64,000 nt of DNA from FEN-1099 sp964511015. GTDB lineage: Bacteria > Lernaellota > Lernaellaia > Lernaellales > Lernaellaceae. The position numbers and the translations under genes were made by a program. The stretch spans positions 17,801-81,800 of the forward strand of contig CAZEDX010000013.1 in the NCBI GenBank assembly GCA_964511015.1, written 5' to 3'. Below, in pieces: positions 37,782-46,632 of the stretch; position 1 is the first letter of the stretch, and each line of letters opens with the position of its first letter. The notes beneath the pieces were generated by a model. It was given only the letters and a program-made list of their open reading frames with translations, searched no databases and was not told where the DNA came from.

Positions 37782-38309
37782 ATGGATCGCATGCACGCAC
37801 CATGGCGCATCGGCTACATCAAGGAAGAAAAGCCGGAAGGGTGTATTTTCTGCCTCAAACCGCCGTTCAACACCGATGGGGCGAATCTCATTCTGGTCCG
37901 TGGTGAGACTTGTTTTGCGATAATGAACAAGTTCCCGTACACCAACGGCCACCTGATGGTCGCGCCATACGCGCACATCGGCGAGGTGGAAGTACTGCCG
38001 GTGGACATTTGGCAAGACATGCTGGCCATGGCTCAGTGGCTAGTGCGCGCCATGAAACAAGTAATGAAGCCGCACGGCTTCAATCTGGGGGTCAATGTCG
38101 GCCGGGTCGCCGGAGCGGGCATGGACGGACATCTGCACCTGCACATCGTTCCGCGTTGGAACGGCGACGTGAATTTTATGCCGGTACTGGCCGATTGCCG
38201 TGTGATCAGCGAACATATTGAAGCAAGCTACGCGTCGATTATCTCCGCTTTGGACGAAATCGGTGCGTACAAGGTATACGAAAAACCGCGCGAAACGGGG
38301 AAGCCATGA
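37782..38309 (+). CDS. HIT-family nucleotide hydrolase/phosphorylase (Ap4A phosphorylase-like)
   Basis: 175 residues. A CxxC zinc pair at C21/C24 (GCIFCLK), then NKFPYTNGHLMVAPYAHIGEV, VGRVAGAGMDGHLHLHIVPRW with the HxHxH motif at H117, H119 and H121, and a C-terminal helix. The HxHxHxxxxW pattern and the long insert after it are typical of bacterial Ap4A phosphorylase-like HIT proteins. The catalytic His is the middle one. It overlaps the next gene by four bases (ATGA). Confidence 0.92.
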   Translation: MDRMHAPWRIGYIKEEKPEGCIFCLKPPFNTDGANLILVRGETCFAIMNKFPYTNGHLMVAPYAHIGEVEVLPVDIWQDMLAMAQWLVRAMKQVMKPHGFNLGVNVGRVAGAGMDGHLHLHIVPRWNGDVNFMPVLADCRVISEHIEASYASIISALDEIGAYKVYEKPRETGKP

Positions 38310-38671
38310 AAAAAGCGATTGTCATTTGGGCGTTCCTTTTCTTGATTCTGGTTTTGTTGACCGCGGAAGCGATTAATTCGAACCGGACGGAATTGTCGCG
38401 GGCATTTACCTTGAAGCTGAACCTGCCGTTCGGCTACGCGTATGAAACGATCTATGCGCCGAATGTCGCCGAGTACTTCGGCATGTGTATTTTGCTGGGT
38501 GGATTCGTGGTGATGATTCTGTCGATGGGTACAGTCCTCCACGCGCACCGGGAAGCCAAACGCGCGCGCCGGGGACTCGAAGAGGCGCAGGCGGAATTGC
38601 GCCGGCTGCGCGGCACGGCGGAAAACGACGAGGTCTATCAAACCTCTTTCAGCGGCGGCAAGTCCGACTGA
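38306..38671 (+). CDS. LapA-like small membrane protein
   Basis: 121 residues with two transmembrane helices (IVIWAFLFLILVLLTAEAI and MCILLGGFVVMILSMGTVL) and a basic coiled C-terminus (HAHREAKRARRGLEEAQAELRRLRG). This is the general build of LapA/DUF1049 proteins linked to lipopolysaccharide assembly. The periplasmic loop between the helices is longer than usual. It is translationally coupled to the HIT gene. Confidence 0.65.
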   Translation: MKKAIVIWAFLFLILVLLTAEAINSNRTELSRAFTLKLNLPFGYAYETIYAPNVAEYFGMCILLGGFVVMILSMGTVLHAHREAKRARRGLEEAQAELRRLRGTAENDEVYQTSFSGGKSD

Positions 38672-38708
38672 TTCCCGCCCGGCCGATCCACCAAAGAAAG
38701 GGCTCTTC

Positions 38709-39728
38709 TTGCGTCGCGGGATCGTATCTTGTCTGTTGATTGCTCTGTTCGCTGCGGTGGTGGCGAGTGCGGGCGAGGCAGAAGATACAGAGAAGATCCT
38801 TGCCGCCTATGCCGCGGGGAACGTAGAGGTAGCCGATGCCGCGCTGAATGCCTTTCTAACCGCGTATCCGAATTCGCCGCGCAAGTGTGACCTGTTGCTC
38901 GCCGGCGGGCGCGCACCGCAGCCTTTGTTTGAAGCAATCCGGCGTTTACGACGTATGATGGATACCTGCAGCGGCCAGCCTGCCGTAGCTCCGGCGCTGG
39001 CCGAAATGGCCCGGCTGAGCCACCTATCCGGTCAGGATCTGGCGGCGCGGGGTGCTTGCTGCGACTTCCTGACCCAGTTCCCCGATCACGAATTGGCGCC
39101 GCAGGTCTTGCTGTTGCAAGGAGCGCTCGAGATGAGCTACCAGGGTGGACGCCTGGCCGGAACCAGTTTCGCCCAGTTTTTGGAAAAGTACCCTGACGAC
39201 CCGCAACGGGTGTTGGCTCTGGTCGGATTGGCCGACGCGAAGGTCAAACGCGGCGATTGGAGCGGCGCGCATCAAGCGTACCTGCAAGCATTGCAGGCCG
39301 GACCCGATGCCCTGGACATGCCGAAGGTACTATTCTACCTAGGCCACTCGGCCGAGATGATGGGGGACCAAGGCCGGGCGCGCCATTTCTACCAGGAACT
39401 TCTCCGGCTATATCCCAACACCGCCTATGCGGCCCGTGCGCGCGACCGCCTCGACACAGTGCTGACCGTCGGCAGCCGGCGCATGCAACCACCGGAAGTC
39501 GTCGAGATGCGGTATACCGTTTTTGCCGGCCGCTATGCGACGTTGGCGGAAGCTGAGAAAGCCGCGCAACGTTTCGCGGAAGCAGGTCACAAAACACGCT
39601 GCTATTTACGCTCCGGGTCTTGCGAGTTGTTGGTGGGGGTCTTTGAAACCGAAACCGACGCGCGTCTGTTCGCCGAGGAACTCTCGCGTCGCTACGGCAT
39701 CTCCGCTCAGGCAGTCCCGATGCCTTGA
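38709..39728 (+). CDS. Periplasmic TPR protein with C-terminal SPOR-like domain
   Basis: 339 residues. TTG at 38709 is the likely start (AGAAAGGG upstream) and begins a signal peptide (MRRGIVSCLLIALFAAVVASAG). TPR-like repeats run from about 30 to 255 (ILAAYAAGNVEVADAALNAFL, LFYLGHSAEMMGDQGRARHFYQELLRLYP). The last ~75 residues (MRYTVFAGRYATLAEAEKAAQRFAEAG, CELLVGVFETETDARLFAEELSRRY) fit a SPOR domain, which binds septal peptidoglycan. A tol-pal- or cell-division-related role is a reasonable guess. It is 38 bases past the LapA-like gene and 16 bases before the formiminotransferase gene. Confidence 0.78.
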   Translation: MRRGIVSCLLIALFAAVVASAGEAEDTEKILAAYAAGNVEVADAALNAFLTAYPNSPRKCDLLLAGGRAPQPLFEAIRRLRRMMDTCSGQPAVAPALAEMARLSHLSGQDLAARGACCDFLTQFPDHELAPQVLLLQGALEMSYQGGRLAGTSFAQFLEKYPDDPQRVLALVGLADAKVKRGDWSGAHQAYLQALQAGPDALDMPKVLFYLGHSAEMMGDQGRARHFYQELLRLYPNTAYAARARDRLDTVLTVGSRRMQPPEVVEMRYTVFAGRYATLAEAEKAAQRFAEAGHKTRCYLRSGSCELLVGVFETETDARLFAEELSRRYGISAQAVPMP

Positions 39729-39743
39729 CCTATTGGAGGTTTG

Positions 39744-40739
39744 ATGAGTGCGATTATCGAATGTGTACCGAACATCAGTGAAGGCCGCGAACAGGAAAAG
39801 ATCGACTTCGTTGTCGAAGCAATTCGTCGCACCGGCGTCAAGTTGCTCTCGGTAGAGCCGGAGGCGACATACAATCGAACGGTAATCACTATTGTCGGCG
39901 ATCCGGAATCCATCGTGGACGGCGCATTTGCCACCATTCGCGCCGCTTGCCAGGTCATCGACATGCGCCAGCATCAGGGAGAGCATCCACGCATGGGCGC
40001 GGCGGACGTGGTCCCGTTCGTGCCGGTGCGCGGGGTCACGATGGCCGACTGCGCGAAACTTGCCCGCAAGCTCGGCCGCCGGGTCGGCGATCAAATAGGC
40101 ATTCCGGTGTATCTCTATGGCGAAGCCGCCCGCAAACCGGAGCGGGTAAACCTGGCGGAAGTGCGTCGTGGACAGTATGAAGGACTGGCCGAGAAACTTC
40201 AGGATCACAACTGGGCGCCGGATTTCGGTCCCGCGCGCTTTGTGCCCGAGAGCGGCGCGTGCATTATTGGGGCGCGGCAATTTCTGATTGCATACAACAT
40301 CAATCTCGATACGGACAACGTGGAGATCGCAAACCAGATCGCCAAGGTCATTCGGGCTTCGGGTTACAAGCAGGGCGATACGCGGGTGCCCGGACTGTAC
40401 AAGTCGGTAAAGGCAATGGGTTTTGCATTGGAAGTGCCGGGCCGCAAACTGGCACAGGTGTCGATGAATTTGACCGATTTCACCGACACGAACATGCACG
40501 TGGTTTTTGACAAAGTCACCGAACTGGCCGGCCAATATGGCGCCAAAGTCACCGGTTCCGAAATCGTCGGACTGGTGCCACTGGCGGCAATGGTCGAGGC
40601 CGGCCGCCATTATGGCGGAGCGGATCTTGATGACTCGGCGGCCATAACGGCGGCGGTGCGCGGTCTTGGCTTGTCGGATTTGGTTCCCTTTGAACCCGAG
40701 AAAAAAGTGCTCGATCTTCTGATCGAGAGCAACCCGTGA
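39744..40739 (+). CDS. Glutamate formimidoyltransferase
   Basis: 331 residues starting MSAIIECVPNISEGREQEKI after GGAGG. Signature segments are VPNISEGR, ATYNRTVITIVGDPESI, QHQGEHPRMGAADVVPF (H81 corresponds to the catalytic His), PVYLYGEAARKPERVNLAEVRRGQYEGL and FVPESGACIIGARQFLIAYNINL. It moves the formimino group of N-formimino-glutamate (histidine breakdown) to tetrahydrofolate. The cyclodeaminase partner is the next gene, so the two functions that are fused in vertebrate FTCD are separate here. No hut genes lie in the window. Confidence 0.93.
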   Translation: MSAIIECVPNISEGREQEKIDFVVEAIRRTGVKLLSVEPEATYNRTVITIVGDPESIVDGAFATIRAACQVIDMRQHQGEHPRMGAADVVPFVPVRGVTMADCAKLARKLGRRVGDQIGIPVYLYGEAARKPERVNLAEVRRGQYEGLAEKLQDHNWAPDFGPARFVPESGACIIGARQFLIAYNINLDTDNVEIANQIAKVIRASGYKQGDTRVPGLYKSVKAMGFALEVPGRKLAQVSMNLTDFTDTNMHVVFDKVTELAGQYGAKVTGSEIVGLVPLAAMVEAGRHYGGADLDDSAAITAAVRGLGLSDLVPFEPEKKVLDLLIESNP

Positions 40740-40747
40740 GGTCGACA

Positions 40748-41383
40748 ATGGAAAAGCAGTTGGTGGCGATGACCGTTACGGAGTTTGTGGATCTGCTGGC
40801 GTCGGATACCCCGGCGCCGGGGGGCGGTTCCGTGGCGGCCCTGGCCGGGGCGCAGGCCGCGGCGTTAGCTGCGATGGTCTGCCGTTTAACCATCGGCAAG
40901 AAGAAGTACGCGGCGCATGAAGCCGAAGTACAAGCGAAGCTCACGGAACTGGAATCGGCACGAACCGAGTTGCTAACTCTAGTCGATGCCGACACCGAAG
41001 CCTATCGTGCTTTTGGCGCGGCGATGGCCATGCCGAAGGACACCGACGAACAGAAGGCGGCACGAACGGCCGCCATGCGCGCGGCTTCTAAAACGGCGAC
41101 TGAGGTGCCGGCTCAAACGATGCGGGCTTCGCTGGCAGTGGCGCGGCTTGTTCGTCACCTACACCCGATCACCAACCAGAACTGCCGCTCGGACATCGGT
41201 ACCGCGCTACAGATGGCTCGCGCGGCGGTATTGGGTGCGGTGATGAACGTGCTGATCAACTTGCCCGGGACCGGCGACGACACATTTAACCAGAAATACA
41301 CCGCCGAGGCTGACGCGGCGCGCGCCGAAGTGCAGCAGATCGCGATGGAAACCGGCGACGCCATTTTTCGCGAACTGGCCTAA
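40748..41383 (+). CDS. Formiminotetrahydrofolate cyclodeaminase (FchA-like)
   Basis: 211 residues starting MEKQLVAMTVTEFVDLLAS. Key motif DTPAPGGGSVAALAGAQAAAL near the N-terminus, then MVCRLTIGKKKYA, LVDADTEAYRAFGAAM, PAQTMRASLAVARLV, NQNCRSDIGTALQMARAAVLGA and INLPGTGDDTF, all characteristic of the all-helical cyclodeaminase. It releases ammonia from 5-formimino-THF to give 5,10-methenyl-THF. GAGGT six bases before ATG 40748 decides the start; a GTG at 40736 that overlaps the preceding stop is the alternative. Confidence 0.92.
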   Translation: MEKQLVAMTVTEFVDLLASDTPAPGGGSVAALAGAQAAALAAMVCRLTIGKKKYAAHEAEVQAKLTELESARTELLTLVDADTEAYRAFGAAMAMPKDTDEQKAARTAAMRAASKTATEVPAQTMRASLAVARLVRHLHPITNQNCRSDIGTALQMARAAVLGAVMNVLINLPGTGDDTFNQKYTAEADAARAEVQQIAMETGDAIFRELA

Positions 41384-41502
41384 TTCGGGATGGATCGGGA
41401 TAGTTATCTGTGTATGTAGCCGGAAATCCTCTTTCTTTGTCCGCGCACCTTTGTTAGCATTTCGACAGATTACGACCTTTGCCTTTTGGGGAAGAACGAG
41501 AC

Positions 41503-42924
41503 ATGCCTAGGCTGCCGAATCCGGCCGAAATCCTGAGCGACCAAGAGCGGTTGTTGCCGCTAGCGGCAATCACGGTGCGGATCGGTGTGTTGGTAACCGT
41601 CTTGCTCTCGCTGATATTGCCGACCAACCCGGGTTGGCTTTTGGCCAGCCAATGGTTTTTCTGGCCTTTGGTTGCTCTGGTCTTAACAGCCTATTTGGGT
41701 GCCGGCGGCTGGTACTGGCGGGGCGGAACTCCGCCCTATCTTGGGATGATTCTGACCAGTGTCGATGTGCTGGCGGTGATGGTGTTGTTGATCTTTACCG
41801 GCGGGACGGCCAGCCCGTATATCCCCTTGTATTTCCTGGTGCTCATCGGCACGACGGTGTTTTCTTCTTTGCGGCAGACCGCAGTGGTGACGGCGGGAGG
41901 ATTTGTTCTGTTGGCCCTTACCGCTGTGATGCGCACCGGGCGGTTTACATTGCCCGTCGTCTTTGAAGGCAGCTCCACCGGACAATGGTCGATAGAAACC
42001 TGGACGTTGATGCTGGGTCTGGTGCTATGCGCCTGCCTGGCGCTGCTGGCAAATTTCCATCTGCAACGACGACTGGCTGAATACCGGCTGATCATTCGCG
42101 ACCGTGATGAACGGTTGAAGGCGGCCAACCGCGAACTCACCCAGAGCTTCTATGACTTGGAATCGCTGACCGACCGTGTGCGCGCCGATCACGAGGCGGA
42201 ACGAGAAACGCGGCAAAAACTGGTGGTCGCACAGCGGTTCGCCAAACTTGGCCAACTGGCGGCCGGTGCAATCTACGACATGACCAATCCGATCACGGCA
42301 ATCATCAATGAGAGTGAGTTCTCCCTGATCAAACAGGAAGAACGCCCGGACAAGCTGCGGGAGTCAATGCAGCGGATACTCACCAACGCCAATCGGCTTT
42401 CCAAGCTGACGGAAAACTTGCGGTTGTTCGCGCGCCAAGGTACAGAAATGATCTACGGCGCCATTGATCTGCACCTGGTGGTGAACCGCTGTGTCAACAC
42501 TTTAGACCCCGTACGCCGGCAACGATCCGCCGTGTGCAATTTGCATCTTGTGGACAAGAGCCCCAAGGTGCTGGGCGTCGAAACGCAGATGGAGCAGGTG
42601 CTGTGCAACCTGCTGTTCAACGCCTACCAAGCATTGCCGCAACCGGGTGGGCACGTCACCATACGCACGGCCATCGCGGCCAACCGGGTGCTGGTCGAAG
42701 TCGAAGACGACGGCGCGGGCATTGCGCCCGACGTGGCCGAACACATTTTCGAGCCTTTCTTCACCACGCGCAGCGACGGCGGAGCGATCGGACTCGGGCT
42801 GCACACGGCTCGTACGATCGTGGAAGAACATAACGGCAAAATTTCCGTCCGTTCCCAACTCGGCGTGGGCACGGTGTTCGTGATCGACCTGCCACTGGCG
42901 CCGACGGCCACGGGCGGAACTTGA
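41503..42924 (+). CDS. Membrane histidine-kinase-like protein with degenerate H-box (Tyr for His)
   Basis: 473 residues starting MPRLPNPAEILSDQERLLP. Six transmembrane helices cover about 20-185. A coiled segment (RDRDERLKAANRELTQ) leads to the dimerisation region. The phospho-acceptor motif normally reads G-x-x-H-E-x-x-N-P; here it is GAIYDMTNPITAI, with Tyr258 (codon TAC at 42274-42276) for the His and Asp for the Glu. The ATPase domain looks intact: N-box CNLLFNAYQAL, G1 VEDDGAGIA, F-box FEPFFTTR, G2 IGLGLHTARTIVEEH. It may therefore be a pseudokinase, a Tyr kinase, or signal through a partner. No response regulator is adjacent. Upstream TTG at 41479 is less likely. Confidence 0.88.
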   Translation: MPRLPNPAEILSDQERLLPLAAITVRIGVLVTVLLSLILPTNPGWLLASQWFFWPLVALVLTAYLGAGGWYWRGGTPPYLGMILTSVDVLAVMVLLIFTGGTASPYIPLYFLVLIGTTVFSSLRQTAVVTAGGFVLLALTAVMRTGRFTLPVVFEGSSTGQWSIETWTLMLGLVLCACLALLANFHLQRRLAEYRLIIRDRDERLKAANRELTQSFYDLESLTDRVRADHEAERETRQKLVVAQRFAKLGQLAAGAIYDMTNPITAIINESEFSLIKQEERPDKLRESMQRILTNANRLSKLTENLRLFARQGTEMIYGAIDLHLVVNRCVNTLDPVRRQRSAVCNLHLVDKSPKVLGVETQMEQVLCNLLFNAYQALPQPGGHVTIRTAIAANRVLVEVEDDGAGIAPDVAEHIFEPFFTTRSDGGAIGLGLHTARTIVEEHNGKISVRSQLGVGTVFVIDLPLAPTATGGT

Positions 42925-42952
42925 TCCGCTGCGACCCGATGACGGTGGGCAC

Positions 42953-45322
42953 ATGACAAAGTTGAAACTTACCGAAGTGCTAACGCGTCTGCGCGACGAC
43001 CGTCGTTTTACGGAAAACGTTCGAGCACTCAGAGAATTGCCGCCGCGACAGGGTGAATACCGGCCGTATCCAAATTGGGTCCATCCTCATCTGCGCGAGG
43101 TGCTGGAAAAACGGGGAATAGGGCGGCTTTACAGCCATCAGTCCGAAGCGATGGATATGGTACGGCAGGGAAAAGACGTGGTGTTGGTCACGCCAACCGC
43201 CAGTGGCAAGACGCTGTGCTACAACCTGCCAGTCTTGCAGCATATTTTAGAAGAGCCGGAAACGCGCGCGCTCTACTTATTCCCGACCAAGGCGCTGGCG
43301 CAAGATCAGATGCACGAAGTCCATGGGTTGATTGGCGAATTGGGCGCCGACATCAAGACCTTCACCTACGACGGCGACACGCCGGATGACGCACGGCAGG
43401 CCATTCGCAAGCAGGGCCACGTGGTGGTCACCAATCCGGACATGTTGCATGCGGGCATTTTGCCGCACCACACCAAGTGGCAAAAGCTGTTCACCAATCT
43501 ACGCTTTGTCGTCATTGACGAATTGCATATTTACCGGGGTGTGTTCGGCAGCCATGTAGCCAACGTGTTGCGCCGCCTGGTACGCATCTGCCGCTTTTAC
43601 AATACCAACCCCGTGTTCATCTGCTGTTCGGCCACGGTTGCCAATGCGCGCGAGCACGCGGAACGACTGGTCGAGCGGCCATTTACCCTGATCGAGCGCA
43701 GCGGCGCGCCGACGGCCGGCAAGACGTTTGTGCTTTACAATCCGCCGATTGTGAATCGCGAACTCGGTATTCGGCAGTCGGCCTTGACTCCAGCTCGCCA
43801 CACTGCGGCGACGCTGATTGAAAACAACATCCAGACCATTGTGTTCACCACCAGCCGCCTGACGGTGGAGATACTGACCAAGTATCTCAAAGACCAATTC
43901 TCGCGCCGTAAAGTGGCCCCGGGGCAATTTATTGCCGGTTACCGTGGCGGCTACCTGCCGAATCTGCGGCGGGAGATCGAACGTGGCTTGCGCGACGGCG
44001 AGGTGATGGGGGTAGTCAGCACGAACGCGCTCGAGCTTGGGATCGACATTGGCGAACTCGAGGCCTGCATCATGGTGGGCTACCCCGGTTCGATAGCCGC
44101 TACCTGGCAACAAGCCGGCCGGGCCGGGCGGCGCGCCGGCCACAGCTTGGCGATTTTGGTCGCCCGCAGCAACCCGCTCGACCAGTTTATTGTCGAGAAC
44201 CCGGACTATTTTTTCGGCCGTTCGCCGGAGCACTGTCGCATCAATCCGGACAATTTGCTGATTCTGCTCCATCACATCAAGAGCGCGGCGTTTGAATTGC
44301 CGTTTGAGCGGGGCGAAAAGTTCGGCGGGGAAGACCTCGAGCAATTGTTGGCCTACCTCGAGGAAAAGGGTGTGCTGCACCGGGTGGAGAACCGTTGGCA
44401 TTGGGCCGCCGAAAGCTATCCGGCGGACGAGGTCAGTTTGCGCACAGTGAATCCCGAAAATGTAGTGGTGGTTGATACGACCAACACGGCCGATCACCGC
44501 ATCATCGCCGAAGTGGATTGGGACAGCGCCTTCACCGCCGTGCATCAGGATGCGATCTACATGGTGGAATCGCAACAATATCACGTGGACAAGCTCGATC
44601 TCGAACGGAAGAAAGCTTACGTTCATCAGGTGGATGTCGACTATTATACCGACGCCATGACCTACACCAATGTCCGCACGATCGATGTCTTTGATACCAG
44701 TCGGCGGCCGCATGTGATTGTCGAGCACGGCGAGGTGCAGGTAGTGCGCAAGGTGATTGGGTATAAGAAAATCAAGTTCTATACCTCGGAAAATGTTGGC
44801 TATGGCGACATCACGTTGCCCGAGAAAGACCTGCACACCACCAGCTACTGGTTCACTATTCCGCAGGATCTGCTGGACCAACTTCCTTACACGCGGGCCG
44901 AATTGATCGACGGCCTGTGCGGGCTGGCGTATTGCCTGCAGCACCTGGCGGTGATGCTTTTGATGGCGGATGTGCGTGACGTCGATCGCTGTATTGGTGA
45001 CAAAAGCGGCAAGTGGTTCGTGCAACACGGTTTGGGTCAACGCAGTATCATGCCCGGACAAGTCGAAGAGGGCGCCGCGCCGGTCAACGTCGATGCCTAT
45101 GATCCGACCATTTTCATCTTCGATGCCTACCCGGGCGGCATTGGCTTCTCGGCGTTGTTGTTCGAAAAGCATGACCAACTGCTGGCCGCCGGTCAGAGCG
45201 CGATCGTTTCCTGCCCATGCGCGCATGGTTGCCCTAGTTGCGTTGGACCGACGCTCGAGGTCGGCACTCGCGCCAAGGAAGTCGCCGGCGCCATTCTGCA
45301 GTTGATTGCGGATCGGACATGA
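42953..45322 (+). CDS. mrfA: MrfA/YprA-type DEAD/DEAH-box DNA helicase
   Basis: 789 residues, superfamily 2 helicase. YSHQSEAMDMVRQGKDVVLVTPTASGKT (Q-like motif and Walker A), YLFPTKALAQDQ, VVTNPDMLHAGIL, VVIDELHIYRG (motif II), CCSATVANA (III), IVFTTSRLTVE (IV), VSTNALELGIDIG (V) and QQAGRAGRR (VI). The C-terminal DUF1998 region ends in the zinc Cys cluster CPCAHGCPSC. This is the build of B. subtilis MrfA, which with the exonuclease MrfB removes mitomycin-C lesions independently of UvrABC. The next gene is the matching exonuclease and overlaps by 4 bases. Confidence 0.93.
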   Translation: MTKLKLTEVLTRLRDDRRFTENVRALRELPPRQGEYRPYPNWVHPHLREVLEKRGIGRLYSHQSEAMDMVRQGKDVVLVTPTASGKTLCYNLPVLQHILEEPETRALYLFPTKALAQDQMHEVHGLIGELGADIKTFTYDGDTPDDARQAIRKQGHVVVTNPDMLHAGILPHHTKWQKLFTNLRFVVIDELHIYRGVFGSHVANVLRRLVRICRFYNTNPVFICCSATVANAREHAERLVERPFTLIERSGAPTAGKTFVLYNPPIVNRELGIRQSALTPARHTAATLIENNIQTIVFTTSRLTVEILTKYLKDQFSRRKVAPGQFIAGYRGGYLPNLRREIERGLRDGEVMGVVSTNALELGIDIGELEACIMVGYPGSIAATWQQAGRAGRRAGHSLAILVARSNPLDQFIVENPDYFFGRSPEHCRINPDNLLILLHHIKSAAFELPFERGEKFGGEDLEQLLAYLEEKGVLHRVENRWHWAAESYPADEVSLRTVNPENVVVVDTTNTADHRIIAEVDWDSAFTAVHQDAIYMVESQQYHVDKLDLERKKAYVHQVDVDYYTDAMTYTNVRTIDVFDTSRRPHVIVEHGEVQVVRKVIGYKKIKFYTSENVGYGDITLPEKDLHTTSYWFTIPQDLLDQLPYTRAELIDGLCGLAYCLQHLAVMLLMADVRDVDRCIGDKSGKWFVQHGLGQRSIMPGQVEEGAAPVNVDAYDPTIFIFDAYPGGIGFSALLFEKHDQLLAAGQSAIVSCPCAHGCPSCVGPTLEVGTRAKEVAGAILQLIADRT

Positions 45323-46632
45323 GCGTCCGCGACCGGCTGAAACGGCTTACGCACGAAGACAAGTCGCCGCCCGCCGCAGACGAACGCCAACAGCAGATTG
45401 ATGATTTGCGGCGACGCATAGCGCAGATTCTCGAGCGGCGGCCGGGCCAGGTGCCCATGGCGAAGTCGGAGCCGCGCCCGGCGCCATTGCAGTTGTCGAC
45501 CGTCACCAGCGGCGAAGAAGTGCCGACGCGTTTCGGTCCGATCTACGTGGCGACCGGGCTGGTGGATGCGGGGGCGTTCTACGGCCGGCGGCGCATTCGC
45601 GAGATGACCATGTTGGATATGCACGCGGCGGCTATTTTGGCCGGCGATGCGAAATTGCACGAATTCACTTTCTCCGATGCGCTGTTTCTCGACACCGAAA
45701 CCACGGGTCTCGCGGGCGGCACGGGAACGCTGGCGTTTCTGATCGGACTAGGCTGGTATGAAGACCAAGGATTTGTGACGCGCCAGTTATTCGCGCGAGA
45801 TTTCAGCGAAGAACCGGCGGCGCTGGCACTGTTGGCCGATTGGGCCGGAAAGAAGCGTTTTCTGGTCACCTTCAATGGCAAGTCCTTCGATGTCGGGTTG
45901 CTCTCCTCGCGATTTGTATTGAACCGCCAACGCGATGCACTTGGCGAAATGCCACATCTGGATCTGCTGCATCCGGCGCGTCGTCTGTTTGCCCACCGCC
46001 TGGACGACGCACGGCTTGGCACGTTGGAGGAGGAGGTGTTGGGTGTTCATCGGAAGGGTGACGTGCCCGGCAGTGAAATCCCACAGCGATACTTTGATTG
46101 GCTACGCTACCGCGACGGGCGGCTGATGGCCGACGTTCTTGAGCACAACCGCCTGGATGTCGTTTCCATGGCCATGTTGTTGGTGCATATGGCAGAGTTG
46201 GTGGAGCGCGGCCATGAAGCCGAAGAGCCGCACGTCGGTGATTTGCTGGCGGCGGCAAGAATGCAATTGGACCGCGGCGACATAGACCGTGGGCAGGAGT
46301 TGATCGCGCGGTTGGTCGAACAGTGCGAGGGAGAAACGGCACGCGAAGCGGGGAGGTTGTTGTCGCTCTTATATCGGCGAGCCGGCCGGTGGTCGGAGGC
46401 AACGCAGTTGTGGGAAAAGATGTTGCAGGACGACCCCGGCGATCTCTTCGCTATTGAGGAACTCGCCAAGTGGTGCGAGCATCGTGAGCGTGATTTTCGC
46501 CGGGCAATCGAATTGGTCGATCGAGCTTTGACCGATCCCCGTCATCAGGAAAAGGAAACGCGTGCTCGTTTGGAGTACCGCCGGATCCGCCTGCAGCGCC
46601 GAGTGGGAAAAGAAGGGTGGGGGACTATATGA
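45319..46632 (+). CDS. mrfB: MrfB/YprB-type 3'-5' exonuclease with TPR-like tail
   Basis: 437 residues starting MSVRDRLKRLTHEDK; ATG overlaps the mrfA stop (ATGA). The RNase-H-like exonuclease core has LFLDTETTGLAGGTGTLAFLIGLGWYE (DxE metal ligands), LVTFNGKSFDVGLLSSRF, HLDLLHPARRLFA, LEEEVLGVHRKGDVPGSEIPQRYF and LEHNRLDVVSMAMLL (final Asp). The last ~110 residues form TPR-like helices (EAGRLLSLLYRRAGRWSEATQLWEKML). This matches YprB/MrfB. Together with the helicase it likely excises bulky or crosslink-type DNA adducts. Confidence 0.92.
   Translation: MSVRDRLKRLTHEDKSPPAADERQQQIDDLRRRIAQILERRPGQVPMAKSEPRPAPLQLSTVTSGEEVPTRFGPIYVATGLVDAGAFYGRRRIREMTMLDMHAAAILAGDAKLHEFTFSDALFLDTETTGLAGGTGTLAFLIGLGWYEDQGFVTRQLFARDFSEEPAALALLADWAGKKRFLVTFNGKSFDVGLLSSRFVLNRQRDALGEMPHLDLLHPARRLFAHRLDDARLGTLEEEVLGVHRKGDVPGSEIPQRYFDWLRYRDGRLMADVLEHNRLDVVSMAMLLVHMAELVERGHEAEEPHVGDLLAAARMQLDRGDIDRGQELIARLVEQCEGETAREAGRLLSLLYRRAGRWSEATQLWEKMLQDDPGDLFAIEELAKWCEHRERDFRRAIELVDRALTDPRHQEKETRARLEYRRIRLQRRVGKEGWGTI

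Noticed and set aside
43499..45226. 575-codon open frame on the minus strand opposite mrfA
   Set aside because: Antisense shadow; the helicase motifs on the plus strand are unambiguous.
46617..46628. Alternative GTG/ATG-type start four codons upstream of the isomerase-like gene
   Set aside because: ATG at 46629 gives the ATGA overlap seen at the neighbouring junctions and has a purine-rich ribosome site.
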